A stretch of DNA of 64,000 nucleotides from Mycolicibacterium holsaticum DSM 44478 = JCM 12374 (GCF_019645835.1 NZ_CP080998.1:5394001-5458000), one strand, 5' to 3'. Shown: positions 8,083 to 18,928, counted from the stretch's first letter. Numbers and translations are program-made. The notes: generated by a model not told the origin, from the letters alone.

Positions 8083-8858
8083 TTCTGCCCGGAGGCGCTC
8101 TGGCCCCGGCCGCCAGCCAACGCGGAGCGGGCGCCTGCGAGTTCCGGGCTGGGCCCGAGCCGGGCCCGCTTGCCCGCGCGGTCACCGGCGCGTCGTGCAG
8201 CTGACGAGTAACCCGCCGTCGCGCTGGTGGCCCGCCAGGTGCCCCGCGCCTGGGACGTCTCGCGGTAGAAATCCCTGAGTTCGATGTCCTTGTCCCGCAG
8301 TGCGATAGCGGTGCCGGGTCGGCTGTCGCGGCTCTTGGTGGCCTCCCGGCGCGCCTCTTCGCGGGCCTGGGCCAACCGCTGGCCGATGCGGGCGCCGAAC
8401 GCCAACTGGAAGTTGATCCGCGCGGTGATGGTCGGGGTGGGGCGGTGCGCACCCGAGGCGATGTAGGCCTGCGACGCCTTGACCATCTGCATCACCAGGC
8501 TGGCGTACAGCGCGTGGCTGGCGTCGATGTCCTCGGCAAAGCCGTAGGCGTACACGAACGTCGAGTTGGAGGCGATGTCGCACTTGACGTCGTTGGCGTG
8601 GGCGATCACCGTGAACAACTGCACGTAGGTGCGCAGCCCGCGGGTGCCCGCGTTGCCGATGGTGATGGTGCGCTGCACCGGCGTCTGCACCTTGGTGCGG
8701 CTGTCGGAATGCGAGCGCGCCACCGCCAGGTCGATCGACGTCGCCGTGGCCAACCGCTGCGCCGCGGCCATGAACGCGTCGGCTTCGTGCGGGTTGTCGG
8801 TGCCCTCGGCCTGGCGCAGCAGGGCGGCGATTCGGGCCAGCATCTTGTCGTCGCTCAT
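8079..8858 (-). CDS. DUF2786 domain protein
   Basis: A 259-residue protein whose first 45 residues (MLARIAALLRQAEGTDNPHEADAFMAAAQRLA) are a DUF2786 domain, a short helical module often found beside metallopeptidase-like domains. The middle contains an aromatic/helical domain and residues 165-259 are Arg/Ala-rich and probably basic and disordered. Starting at the ATG at 8858, it is the first gene of the pair with the putative metallohydrolase. Function unknown; conserved pairing with a zincin suggests a joint role. Confidence 0.7.
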   Translation of the reverse strand: MSDDKMLARIAALLRQAEGTDNPHEADAFMAAAQRLATATSIDLAVARSHSDSRTKVQTPVQRTITIGNAGTRGLRTYVQLFTVIAHANDVKCDIASNSTFVYAYGFAEDIDASHALYASLVMQMVKASQAYIASGAHRPTPTITARINFQLAFGARIGQRLAQAREEARREATKSRDSRPGTAIALRDKDIELRDFYRETSQARGTWRATSATAGYSSAARRAGDRAGKRARLGPSPELAGARSALAGGRGQSASGQK

Positions 8859-8873
8859 GAGCCAAATCTAGGT

Positions 8874-10720
<1,847 letters not shown>

Positions 10721-10724
10721 TCAC

Positions 10725-11759
10725 TTGTCGGGGACGGTGATTAAGCTCGCGGAGGTGACCGTTCTGGCCCACGAACGTGCGGGCGGCAGCGCCGAGGATG
10801 TCTTCCTTGCCGACGCGCAGCAGTACCGCCGGGAACTTCTCGCGCACTGCTACCGGATGACCGGGTCCGTGCACGACGCCGAGGATCTGGTGCAGGAAAC
10901 CTACTTGCGGGCGTGGAAGTCCTACCAGGGGTTCCAGGGCAAATCGTCGGTGCGCACCTGGCTGTACCGCATCGCCACCAACACGTGCCTGACCGCGCTG
11001 GAAGGCCGCCAACGCCGCCCGCTGCCGACGGGACTGGGCGCGCCCAGCTCGGATCCGGTCGATGACATCGTCGCGCGTGACGAGGTGCCGTGGCTGGAGC
11101 CGTTTCCCGACGATGCCACCGACCCGTCGACCATCGTGGGGTCGCGCGAGTCGGTCCGGCTGGCGTTCGTGGCCGCGCTCCAACACCTCTCGCCGCGGCA
11201 ACGCGCGGTGCTGGTGTTACGTGAGGTGCTCCAGTGGCGGGCCGCGGAGGTCGCCGAGGCCATCGGCGCGTCGACGGCCGCGGTCAACAGCCTGCTGCAG
11301 CGGGCCCGCGCGCAACTCGACGCCGTTGGCCCCAGCGAGGACGACGTGTTGGCGCCGCCGGACTCGCCGGAGGCCCAGGATCTGCTGACCCGCTACATCG
11401 CGGCGTTCGAGAGCTACGACATCGACAAGCTGGTCGAGTTGTTCACCGCCGAGGCGGTGTGGGAGATGCCGCCGTTCGACGGCTGGTACCAGGGCCCCCG
11501 CGAGATCGTGCTGCTATCGAAGACGCACTGCCCTGCCGACGGGCCCGGCGATATGCGGTTCATCCGGACCACCGCCAACGGTCAACCCGCCGCCGCGCTG
11601 TACATGGTCAACCGGGACACCGGCGTGCACCAGCCCTTTCAGATGCACGTGCTCGCCGTCGGCGCCGACGGCATCACGCACGTCGTCGCGTTTCACGCCA
11701 CCACGTTCGAGAAGTGGGGCCTGCCCGCGTCGCTTCAGCCGGCGAATGACCTGGGGTAG
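10725..11759 (+). CDS. sigG: ECF41-type sigma factor SigG
   Basis: Alternative RNA polymerase sigma factor. Region 2 is at about residues 35-100 (YRRELLAHCYRMTGSVHDAEDLVQETYLRAW), region 4 at about 150-205 (LSPRQRAVLVLREVLQW...STAAVNSLLQRARAQL), and a SnoaL-like C-terminal domain (about 220-340) is typical of large ECF sigma factors that sense through this domain instead of a separate anti-sigma. The divergent lipase and nearby pirin match the M. tuberculosis sigG locus. The start is uncertain: TTG at 10725 is given, and GTG at 10755 is an alternative. The gap to the lipase is 28 or 58 bp. Confidence 0.88.
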   Translation: MSGTVIKLAEVTVLAHERAGGSAEDVFLADAQQYRRELLAHCYRMTGSVHDAEDLVQETYLRAWKSYQGFQGKSSVRTWLYRIATNTCLTALEGRQRRPLPTGLGAPSSDPVDDIVARDEVPWLEPFPDDATDPSTIVGSRESVRLAFVAALQHLSPRQRAVLVLREVLQWRAAEVAEAIGASTAAVNSLLQRARAQLDAVGPSEDDVLAPPDSPEAQDLLTRYIAAFESYDIDKLVELFTAEAVWEMPPFDGWYQGPREIVLLSKTHCPADGPGDMRFIRTTANGQPAAALYMVNRDTGVHQPFQMHVLAVGADGITHVVAFHATTFEKWGLPASLQPANDLG

Positions 11760-11810
11760 CTCCGCCCGACGACTGCTAAGAGTGGATATATCCGCAGGCA
11801 GCGGACTCAA

Positions 11811-11841
11811 TTGCCAGGCGTTCTGGAACCTGTTCTATAGT
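11811..11841 (+). promoter_or_regulatory. KstR-like operator over the -10 of the alcohol dehydrogenase gene
   Basis: TGGAACCTGTTCTA at 11824-11837 fits every fixed position of the KstR consensus TnnAACnnGTTnnA. It overlaps a -10 candidate TATAGT (11836-11841), with a weak TTGCCA (11811-11816) 19 bp upstream. Transcription would begin within about 2 nt of the ATG at 11850, giving a nearly leaderless message that KstR-type binding would block. A 10-bp palindrome GGATATATCC lies at 11784-11793. Confidence 0.5.
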
Positions 11842-11849
11842 CAGCCTCC

Positions 11850-12974
11850 ATGAAGACCAAGGGTGCTCTGCTGTGGGAGCTCAACTCGCCGTTTCGCATC
11901 GATGAGATCGAGATCGGCGATCCCGTCGACGACGAGGTCCAGATCCGCGTGCACGCCGCGGGCATGTGCCACTCGGACTACCACCTGACGACCGGCGCCA
12001 CCCCGATCGGGCTGCCCGCGCTCGGCGGGCACGAGGGCGCCGGCGTCGTCACCAAGGTCGGCCGCAACGTCACCGGCATCGAGGAAGGCGACCACGTCAT
12101 CCTCGCGTTCATCCCGGCCTGCGGCGAGTGCGCGCCGTGCCGCAGGGGCTACCGCTCACTGTGTGACCGGGGCGCCGTGCTGCTCGGCGGCAAGGCCATC
12201 GCCGACGGCACCAGCCGCGTCCACGCCGGCGGCACCGAGGTGTCGCCGATGAACCTGCTGGGCACGTTCGCTCCGTACATGACCGTGCACAAGGACTCGG
12301 TGGTCAAGATCGACAAGGATGTGCCGTTCGAGACGGCCGCGATCATGGGCTGCGCGGTGCCGACGGGTTTCGGCTCGGCCACCAACGTCGCCGAAGTGCA
12401 GCCGGGCGAGACCGTCGTCATCGTCGGGGTCGGTGGCATCGGCATGAGCGCGCTGCAGGGCGCGGTGATCTCCGGGGCCCGCAACGTCGTCGCGATCGAC
12501 CCCAACGAGTGGAAACGCGATCAGGCCGTCAAGTTCGGCGCCACCCACGTCTACCCGTCGATGGCCGAGGCGATCGCGCCGCTGATCGACCTCACCCACG
12601 GTGTCATGGCCGACAAGACCATCATCGCCGTCGGCGACATGAAGGGTGAGTACATCGAAGAGGCGCTGACGCTGACCACCAAGACCGGTACCTGCGTGGT
12701 GACCGGGATGGGTTCGATGATGGATGCCGACGTCAAGCTCAACCTGTTCCTGTTCACCATGTTGCAGAAGACGTTGAAGGGCAACATCTTCGGCGGTGGT
12801 AGCAGCCACATCGAGACCCCGAAGCTGGTCGGGTTGTACAAGTCGGGGCTGCTCCAGATCGACGAGATGATCACCAACACCTACCGCCTGGAGGACATCA
12901 ACCAGGGCTACGCGGACATGCTCGACGGTAAGAACATCCGCGGGGTCATCACGTTCGACGAATCGGACTGGTAG
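11850..12974 (+). CDS. NDMA-dependent (class III) zinc alcohol dehydrogenase
   Basis: A 374-residue medium-chain zinc dehydrogenase of the mycofactocin/nicotinoprotein type, which oxidises alcohols with tightly bound NAD and is assayed with N,N-dimethyl-4-nitrosoaniline. Catalytic zinc ligands lie in GMCHSD and GGHEGAG; the structural zinc site is CGECAPC with a further Cys in RSLCDRG. The Rossmann motif is GVGGIGMSALQGA. It ends DGKNIRGVITF as in mycobacterial members. In these bacteria reoxidation is thought to depend on mycofactocin. A KstR-like operator ahead suggests a link to sterol or lipid degradation. Confidence 0.85.
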   Translation: MKTKGALLWELNSPFRIDEIEIGDPVDDEVQIRVHAAGMCHSDYHLTTGATPIGLPALGGHEGAGVVTKVGRNVTGIEEGDHVILAFIPACGECAPCRRGYRSLCDRGAVLLGGKAIADGTSRVHAGGTEVSPMNLLGTFAPYMTVHKDSVVKIDKDVPFETAAIMGCAVPTGFGSATNVAEVQPGETVVIVGVGGIGMSALQGAVISGARNVVAIDPNEWKRDQAVKFGATHVYPSMAEAIAPLIDLTHGVMADKTIIAVGDMKGEYIEEALTLTTKTGTCVVTGMGSMMDADVKLNLFLFTMLQKTLKGNIFGGGSSHIETPKLVGLYKSGLLQIDEMITNTYRLEDINQGYADMLDGKNIRGVITFDESDW

Positions 12975-13064
12975 CCGGCCCTGGAATACCGGGTCCATCA
13001 GGCATGTTGATCCTCGCGTCGCCGAGCGCCTAGGCTGGCGTCAACTGGGCGAGGAGTGAGGGCT

Positions 13065-13817
13065 ATGACCGTCGACATCCGTCGAGCCGGCGACCGCGCA
13101 CAGACCAAGATCGACTGGCTGGACTCCCGGCACTCGTTCTCATTCGGCAGCCACTACGAACCCGAGAACACCCACCACGGCCTGCTGCTGGTGAACAACG
13201 ACGACGTCGTCAAGCCCGGCACCGGCTTTGACACCCATCCGCATCGCGACATGGAGATCGTGACCTGGGTGCTGCGTGGGTCGCTGGTGCACCAGGACTC
13301 GACCGGGAACTCGGGCGTCATCTACCCCGGCCTGGCCCAACGGATGTCGGCGGGACGCGGCATCCTGCACTCCGAGAAGAACGACTCCTGGACGTTGACC
13401 GGCTCCGGAACCCACAACGAGCCAGTGCATTTCGTGCAGATGTGGGTGGTTCCCGATGAATCCGGCATCGACCCGGGTTATCAGCAACTCGAGATCGATG
13501 ACGAGCTGTTGCGCGGGGGGCTGGTCACCATCGCCTCCGGTGTGCCGCAGCACGCCGACCACGCCGCGATCACGATCCACAACCAGCACGCGGCCTTGCA
13601 CGGTGCGCGGATGCAGAACGGCGAGAGCATCGAATTGCCTGTGGCGCAATACCTTCACCTGTTCGTCGCGCGCGGCGAGGTCACGCTGGAGGGTGCCGGG
13701 CCGATCCGTGAAGGCGACGCCGTACGGTTCACCGCTTCAGGTGGCCAGCGCGTCACCGCATCCGCACCGGCCGAGATCCTCGTCTGGGAGATGCATGCGG
13801 GATTGGCTGCGGCGTAA
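13065..13817 (+). CDS. Pirin family protein (Rv0181c-like)
   Basis: A 250-residue bicupin of the pirin family. The N-terminal cupin holds the metal ligands in DTHPHRDMEIVTWVLRG and RMSAGRGILHSEKN. Some bacterial pirins have quercetinase activity and others act as redox-sensing cofactors; the role here is unknown. ATG at 13065 follows a GAGGAG ribosome site 8 bp upstream, better than the GTG 9 bp earlier. It lies where M. tuberculosis has Rv0181c, near sigG. Its last 23 bp overlap the start of the lipoprotein gene. Confidence 0.88.
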   Translation: MTVDIRRAGDRAQTKIDWLDSRHSFSFGSHYEPENTHHGLLLVNNDDVVKPGTGFDTHPHRDMEIVTWVLRGSLVHQDSTGNSGVIYPGLAQRMSAGRGILHSEKNDSWTLTGSGTHNEPVHFVQMWVVPDESGIDPGYQQLEIDDELLRGGLVTIASGVPQHADHAAITIHNQHAALHGARMQNGESIELPVAQYLHLFVARGEVTLEGAGPIREGDAVRFTASGGQRVTASAPAEILVWEMHAGLAAA

Positions 13818-15093
13818 CCGGTTCGGCGCATGCCTGAGCGCCGTGGCGGTGGTTGCCGCGTGCTCGGCGACCCCTGCGCCGCCGCCACCGCAGTCGACCG
13901 GAGCGCAGCCGACCGCCCAACCCGCCGGCGATCTGGTGCCCGCCACCGTCCAGGTCGACCCCGGCCTCGCCCAGGAACCGTTCGACGAGCCGCGCCAGGC
14001 GCTGGTCCCCCGGGGGTGGACGTTATCGGTGTGGGCCCGGGTTCCGCGGGCCAGGCTGGCGGCGTGGACACCCGACGGCGCGCTGCTGATCTCGCTGCCG
14101 AGCACCGGGCAGGTGCTGGTGCTACGCCCCACCGACGGCCAACCGGTCCAGACGGTGCTGCTCGACGGTCTCGACCAACCGCACGGACTGGCCTTCGCCG
14201 GGGACGCCCTCTACGTCGCCGAAAGCGACCAGATCGACGCCTATGACTACGCCGATGGCGCCGCACGCAACCCGCGCACCATCGCCGCCGACCTGCCCGA
14301 CGCCGAAAGCCCCGACCTACGCGGGGCGTACGCGCACGCGCTGAAAAGCGTCGCTGTGGGCCTCGACGGCAACGTGTACTTCTCGATCGGATCGACGGGC
14401 AACATCTCCGCCGAAGACCGCGATGCCGACCCGCCGCGCGCCACGATCATGCGGGTCACGCCCGACGGTGGTCCGGCCGAACCGTTCGCGACCGGCGTGC
14501 GAAACGGCACCGGCCTGGCCGTCGCGCCGGACGGCTCGCTGTGGACGGCGGTCAACGGCCGCGACAACGTCGCCGACCCCGGGACCGGTGAGGTCGACCC
14601 GGATTACGTCAACGACCACCCGCCCGAGCAGATCGCCAAGCTGACCCGAGGACGTGAACTGGGTTGGCCGTACTGCAATTCCGACGGCGGCCCGGCCAAC
14701 CTCCCGTTCATCCGGGATGTGCAGACCAACGCCGACGGCAGCAAGCTCGACTGCGCCGCGCTGCCGCCCGTGGAACAGAGTATCGGCGCGCATGCGGCGC
14801 CGCTGGGCATGAGCTTCACCGAGGGCGTGCTGCCCGCGCCCTATGAACGCGGTGCGCTGGTCGGCGTGCACGGGTCATGGAACCGGCGGCCACCGCAGGC
14901 ACCGCAGGTGTCGTTCTTTCCTTGGCGCGATGGGAATCTGGGCAACCAGCAGACGCTGGTCGGCGGGTTTCAGGGCGACGACGGCTCACGATGGGGCCGT
15001 CCGGTCGCCGCAGTGGCGGGACCGGACGGCGCGGTGTACATCACCGATGACTACGCGGATGCCGTGTATCGCCTGGCACCGCCGGGGAGTTGA
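13795..15093 (+). CDS. PQQ-type sugar dehydrogenase-like lipoprotein
   Basis: A 432-residue lipoprotein with a six-bladed beta-propeller of the glucose/sorbosone dehydrogenase family. ATG at 13795 gives MRDWLRRNRFGACLSAVAVV and the lipobox VAAC (Cys23), followed by a Pro-rich linker. Propeller features include LDGLDQPHGLAFAGDALYVAE, GNVYFSIGSTGN, GRELGWPYC and AAPLGMSF. PQQ-dependent members oxidise sugars outside the membrane; whether PQQ is bound here cannot be told. Longer in-frame starts inside pirin lack the signal peptide at the N-terminus. Confidence 0.8.
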   Translation: MRDWLRRNRFGACLSAVAVVAACSATPAPPPPQSTGAQPTAQPAGDLVPATVQVDPGLAQEPFDEPRQALVPRGWTLSVWARVPRARLAAWTPDGALLISLPSTGQVLVLRPTDGQPVQTVLLDGLDQPHGLAFAGDALYVAESDQIDAYDYADGAARNPRTIAADLPDAESPDLRGAYAHALKSVAVGLDGNVYFSIGSTGNISAEDRDADPPRATIMRVTPDGGPAEPFATGVRNGTGLAVAPDGSLWTAVNGRDNVADPGTGEVDPDYVNDHPPEQIAKLTRGRELGWPYCNSDGGPANLPFIRDVQTNADGSKLDCAALPPVEQSIGAHAAPLGMSFTEGVLPAPYERGALVGVHGSWNRRPPQAPQVSFFPWRDGNLGNQQTLVGGFQGDDGSRWGRPVAAVAGPDGAVYITDDYADAVYRLAPPGS

Positions 15094-15381
15094 TCAGGCG
15101 CGCGGCGTTTTTGCGCCCCGACCTCGGGTGACCGCGACGTATATCCAGATGAGGACTACGGCGACGACCACGCCGACTATGAACGGGATGACTTGCCAGC
15201 CACCGTTTTCGTTGCTGTAGCCGAACAGGCTGTAGCAGAGCCACGAGCCGATCAGCGATCCGAGGATACCCAGGACGATTGTCATGAGCACACCGATGTT
15301 CTGCTTACCCGGCATTACGAGTCGGGCCAGCGCACCGATAATCGCGCCGACGATTATCGCGCTGATGATGGTGCCGATCAT
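15094..15381 (-). CDS. GlsB/YeaQ/YmgE-type stress membrane protein
   Basis: A 95-residue protein with three hydrophobic helices (IISAIIVGAIIGALARLVMPG, IGVLMTIVLGILGSLIGSWLCY, VIPFIVGVVVAVVLIWIYVAV). This is the layout of the transglycosylase-associated protein family, including the characteristic GALARLVMPGKQ turn. Members are small inner-membrane proteins linked to stress responses, with no defined activity. ATG at 15381 has GAGGAG upstream. It is convergent with the lipoprotein gene, abutting its stop. Confidence 0.85.
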   Translation of the reverse strand: MIGTIISAIIVGAIIGALARLVMPGKQNIGVLMTIVLGILGSLIGSWLCYSLFGYSNENGGWQVIPFIVGVVVAVVLIWIYVAVTRGRGAKTPRA

Positions 15382-15479
15382 TGCCGCTCCTCACTAGTAG
15401 TCCGCCGCATGCGGCTTACTCATTTCTCCATACCCACTTCTGCGGTTTGAAACATGCGTTCCGGCAGGGCGATGCACAA

Positions 15480-15530
15480 CTGTGATGCAGCTGTGACGCA
15501 AGTTGACTGTGTTTCTTCTGTGATTACGGT
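15480..15530 (+). promoter_or_regulatory. Promoter of the phosphodiester glycosidase with upstream direct repeats
   Basis: TTGACT (15503-15508) and TACGGT (15525-15530) are 16 bp apart, matching mycobacterial housekeeping promoters. Transcription would begin near 15537, about 29 nt before the GTG start. Immediately upstream are two direct repeats, CTGTGATGCA (15480-15489) and CTGTGACGCA (15491-15500), on an 11-bp period, close to one helical turn. That is a plausible activator site. Confidence 0.45.
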
Positions 15531-15565
15531 TGTCTTGTTGTAGGGCTTTCCCAGAAAGGGCAACT

Positions 15566-16648
15566 GTGTCGACTCCGTTGGCAAACCTTCGGCGATTCGC
15601 GGCGACGGCCGCGGCGTGCGTGCTGAGCGCCGCGCTGTCGACGATGGCCGGGGTGCCCACCGCACATGCCGCGAGCGCACGGGAACTGCTCGCCGACGCG
15701 ATCGCCAACACCCGCGGGTCCTACCTCGTCTACAACTTCGGCGGCGGGCACCCGGCCCCGATGGTCAACGCCGCAGGCAACGCCTACGAGATGACCAACG
15801 GCGGGCACCTGATGATCATCAAGGCGGCGTCGGGACGCCTCGCGCCGCGCCTGCTCGCCGATACCCACAGCGGATACCAGTCCCGGTGCGAGCGGGATCC
15901 GCGCGCGCGCACCGGTGAAGGGCTGTTGCAGGCATCGGAGATCTTCACGCCGCTGCAGGCGTGGCAGGCGCTGGGCCAACCCACGATCGCGATCAACGCG
16001 AACTTCTTCGACGTGCGCGGCCAGAAGGGCGGTTCGTGGAAGTCCACCGGGTGCAGTTCGCCGCTGGGCGCCTACGTCGACAACACCCGCGGGCTCGGCC
16101 GGACCAACACCGTGGTCACCGGCCGGGTCGCATACGCCGGCAAGCAGGGCCTGTCGGGCGGCAACGAGCACTGGAAGGCGCTGTCCACGATGATCCTGCC
16201 GGTCGCCGGGACGCCGTTCGTCGTGCCACCCAAGAGCCCCGACGACTACGACGCCGCATCACCGGTCATCGAAGGCCTGATCGAGAAGGGTGTCCGGTTC
16301 GTCGCGGTCGCCGGCATCGGGCTGTTGTCGCCCGGCGATACCAGCCAACTCAACGACGGTGGCCCGAGCGCGGCCCGCACCGCGATCGCGTACTCCAAGG
16401 ACAAGGACGAGATGTACGTGTTCCAGGGTGGCAGTTACACACCCGACCAGATCCAGGATCTGTTCCGCGGTCTGGGCAGCGACACCGCCGTCCTGCTCGA
16501 CGGCGGCGGTTCGTCGTCGATCGTGTTGCGCCGCGACACCGGCGGCATGTGGGCCGGCGCCGGCGTCCCGCGGGGCTCGTGTGACACCCGCCAGGTGCTG
16601 TGCGACTCGCGCGAGCGCGCGCTGCCGAGTTGGCTGGCGTTCAACTGA
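15566..16648 (+). CDS. Secreted phosphodiester glycosidase family protein
   Basis: A 360-residue exported protein of the phosphodiester glycosidase (NAGPA-like) family. Its eukaryotic namesake removes GlcNAc from phosphodiesters, and bacterial members are thought to act on envelope glycans. The GTG at 15566 is preceded by AGAAAGGG and gives a signal peptide ending AHA. Family signatures are INANFFDVRG and VLLDGGGSSSIVL. The C-terminus has Cys pairs (GSCDTRQVLCDS). Its last 97 bp recur almost perfectly at 19173-19269. Substrate unknown. Confidence 0.82.
   Translation: MSTPLANLRRFAATAAACVLSAALSTMAGVPTAHAASARELLADAIANTRGSYLVYNFGGGHPAPMVNAAGNAYEMTNGGHLMIIKAASGRLAPRLLADTHSGYQSRCERDPRARTGEGLLQASEIFTPLQAWQALGQPTIAINANFFDVRGQKGGSWKSTGCSSPLGAYVDNTRGLGRTNTVVTGRVAYAGKQGLSGGNEHWKALSTMILPVAGTPFVVPPKSPDDYDAASPVIEGLIEKGVRFVAVAGIGLLSPGDTSQLNDGGPSAARTAIAYSKDKDEMYVFQGGSYTPDQIQDLFRGLGSDTAVLLDGGGSSSIVLRRDTGGMWAGAGVPRGSCDTRQVLCDSRERALPSWLAFN
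16549..16645 (+). repeat. 97-bp direct repeat, copy 1 (glycosidase 3' end)
   Basis: These bases encode the last residues of the glycosidase up to its stop codon. They match 19173-19269 at 96 of 97 positions by eye (the difference is G versus A in GCGGGGCTC/GCGGAGCTC). Similarity stops abruptly at both edges. Confidence 0.9.
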
Positions 16649-16654
16649 CCGGGC

Positions 16655-18928
16655 TCAGGCAGCGTTGTCTGACGCGCCGCCGCCGGAGTCACCCGAATCA
16701 CCCGCGCTGTCAGTGGAATCGGTGTCGCTGCCCGTAACGCCGGTACCCGGCCCGGCACGCCCCGTCGTCGTCGACTGCTGCTCATCGGCCGCGTCCTCGC
16801 CGGACTGCTCGTCGACCGACTCCTCGTCCTCGGAGGCCGCATCCTCGGGTTCATCGAGTTCCTCGGGTCCGTCGGGCGCTTCAGCTTCGTCCTGAGTAGC
16901 GTCCGTCCCGTCGTCGGCCATATCCTCGGTGGCTTCGGAATCTGTTGGCTCGGAAGATGTTTCAGTATCGACGGCGTCACCGGTGGCGGATGAGGCCAGC
17001 TTGTGGGCACCTTCGGGCGGCACGTCGGCCGGGGCGGACTGCGTCGTCGCCTGCTGCGTCAGACCTGGCAGGTTCGCGTTGCCGGCCAGGTTGCCGACGA
17101 CGCCTTCCAGTAGGCCGCCGACGTTACCCAACGGCAGGTCGCCCAAAAGGTCTTTACCGGTGAGGTAGTCGAGCAGGTTGAGGATCGCGTTCGGCGTGGC
17201 CGGTGTCGGATTGCCGCTGAGGAACTCCTTCTGGAATCCACGGATCAGCAGGTTGACGATGTCGAACGGCACCTGCAGCGGGTTGATGCCGGAGGGGAAC
17301 GACAGGAACGGCGTCGCAACACCGCCGTCGGTCAGGGTCCTGGTGTAGGTGCCGTCCGGGTTGCGGACCACGTCGGTGTAGCCCAGGTTGTTGAGCGCCC
17401 CGACCGCCGGGGCAAGGGCATTGGCGAACGCGCCGACGGGGTTGCCGGCCAACAGCCCCAAGGTGGCGATGCTGATGATGTCCGAGACCAGATAGAGCGG
17501 TTCGAGCAGCGGCTGCGTGGCCGAGGGCAGCGTGACATACAGGTTCAGCGCCAGCTTCCCGTCGACGACGTTCTCCAGCGCATCGTCGACCTGCTCGGTG
17601 AGCTGGTCGGCCACGGTGTCGAGCGTCAGCCCCCGAAGCATGTACGTCGGCAGCAGTCCTGCCATCAGGTTGTTCGCCAGCGAGAACGGGTTCGGCCACG
17701 CCGCGAAATCTGACGACGGGTGGTACTGCACACCGATGTCGATCAGGACCGGGATGAGGTTCGCGCCGCCGAGAGACAGCCCGAGCGGCAGCTGGGCCAA
17801 ACCGCCGCTGTTAGTCACCTCGGTCTGCGGGTTGATCGTGTCGATGCCGAACAGTCCGAACAGCGGATAGAACCGCGCAAGCGCCCCGCCGTTGGGGCGG
17901 GCGGGGTTGAGCAGCAGCAGCATCGGCAGCACGGTGATGCTGCCCAGCGCCGGGTCCAGCCCCTCGTAGTCGGCTCCGCCGGGCTGGTTGACCAGGTCGG
18001 CGAGCATCTTGTCGTAGCCGGTGGCGATCGCGAACGCTCCCATCCCGATGCCAACCGACACCGGCACCCGCAGGTGCACTGCGTCGGGCAGAACGTCGCC
18101 CACAAGACCGTTGATCAGGTTCGCCAGGCGTCGAATCAACGGGTTGCCAGGCAGTGTTTCGGTCAGCTCGTCGAGCAACGTGGTGAGCAGGCCGACGGCA
18201 CCGACTTCGAGGTATTCGGTGCCGTTGATGTCGCGGACAACCGAGTTGGGCAGCGACGGCACCCAGCCGAGGTCGGCCCCGAGCAGCTTCAGCATCGTGA
18301 AGGCTGGGCCGGCGGTGACGACGTTCAGCCCCGGGATATCGAGGTTGCCGAGGTTGAGCGGGTCACTGAGGTCCAGACCGACCAAACCCAGCAGGCTCAG
18401 CAGGTCCGTAACGCCCTGGGCGTCGGTGATACCGAGAAGGCGAAGGACGGGAACCAGAATCGTGTTGGTGACCAGCTCTCCGACCAGTTCATCGAGCACC
18501 GGGGACAGATCGATGGGTATCTCGCCGAGGAGCCCGCCCAGAACGTTGTCCACCAGGAAGTTCGGGTCACCCAGCAGCCCCTCGATGAGGCTGTCGGGGT
18601 CCAGGCCCGCGCCCCGGGCAAGCGCGGCCAGGTTGAAGTTCTCGACCACCGCCCGAGCGACGAAGCCGACGACGGTTTGTGTGAGGTCGTAACCAAACGC
18701 GCCGAGCCCCGCTGTCGCATCGGGGATCTGGTCGGGCGACGGCCATTGGTTGACCGCCGCAAGGAGTTCGGCATCGACGGCCCTGACGTTCACGGTCGCT
18801 GCGGTGGCGTCGGGCGGGGGCGTCATACCGATCAGCGCGCTCGCCGTCGCGGTCACGGCGCCGAAGGCGGTTGCCTTTCTAGCAAACTTTTGAGCTTTCC
18901 TGCGTTGCGTTCGATGTCTGCCAGGCAA
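16655..18928 (-). CDS. Large secreted protein with acidic tail, tandem paralogue 1
   Basis: A 757-residue protein of unknown function. TTG at 18928 follows GAGAGGAC and opens a basic, then Ala-rich export signal (residues 1-45). Residues 50-630 are Leu/Gly/Pro/Asn-rich with many hydrophobic helices. Well-conserved blocks shared with the neighbour are LIPVLIDIGVQYHP, AAWPNPFSLANNLMAGLLP and GYTDVVRNPDGTYTRTL. From about 645 to the end the chain is Asp/Glu/Ser/Thr-rich and probably disordered. It is convergent with the glycosidase, 6 bp from its stop. I do not recognise the family, and no catalytic motif is evident. It could be an envelope or surface protein. Confidence 0.7.
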   Translation of the reverse strand: MPGRHRTQRRKAQKFARKATAFGAVTATASALIGMTPPPDATAATVNVRAVDAELLAAVNQWPSPDQIPDATAGLGAFGYDLTQTVVGFVARAVVENFNLAALARGAGLDPDSLIEGLLGDPNFLVDNVLGGLLGEIPIDLSPVLDELVGELVTNTILVPVLRLLGITDAQGVTDLLSLLGLVGLDLSDPLNLGNLDIPGLNVVTAGPAFTMLKLLGADLGWVPSLPNSVVRDINGTEYLEVGAVGLLTTLLDELTETLPGNPLIRRLANLINGLVGDVLPDAVHLRVPVSVGIGMGAFAIATGYDKMLADLVNQPGGADYEGLDPALGSITVLPMLLLLNPARPNGGALARFYPLFGLFGIDTINPQTEVTNSGGLAQLPLGLSLGGANLIPVLIDIGVQYHPSSDFAAWPNPFSLANNLMAGLLPTYMLRGLTLDTVADQLTEQVDDALENVVDGKLALNLYVTLPSATQPLLEPLYLVSDIISIATLGLLAGNPVGAFANALAPAVGALNNLGYTDVVRNPDGTYTRTLTDGGVATPFLSFPSGINPLQVPFDIVNLLIRGFQKEFLSGNPTPATPNAILNLLDYLTGKDLLGDLPLGNVGGLLEGVVGNLAGNANLPGLTQQATTQSAPADVPPEGAHKLASSATGDAVDTETSSEPTDSEATEDMADDGTDATQDEAEAPDGPEELDEPEDAASEDEESVDEQSGEDAADEQQSTTTGRAGPGTGVTGSDTDSTDSAGDSGDSGGGASDNAA

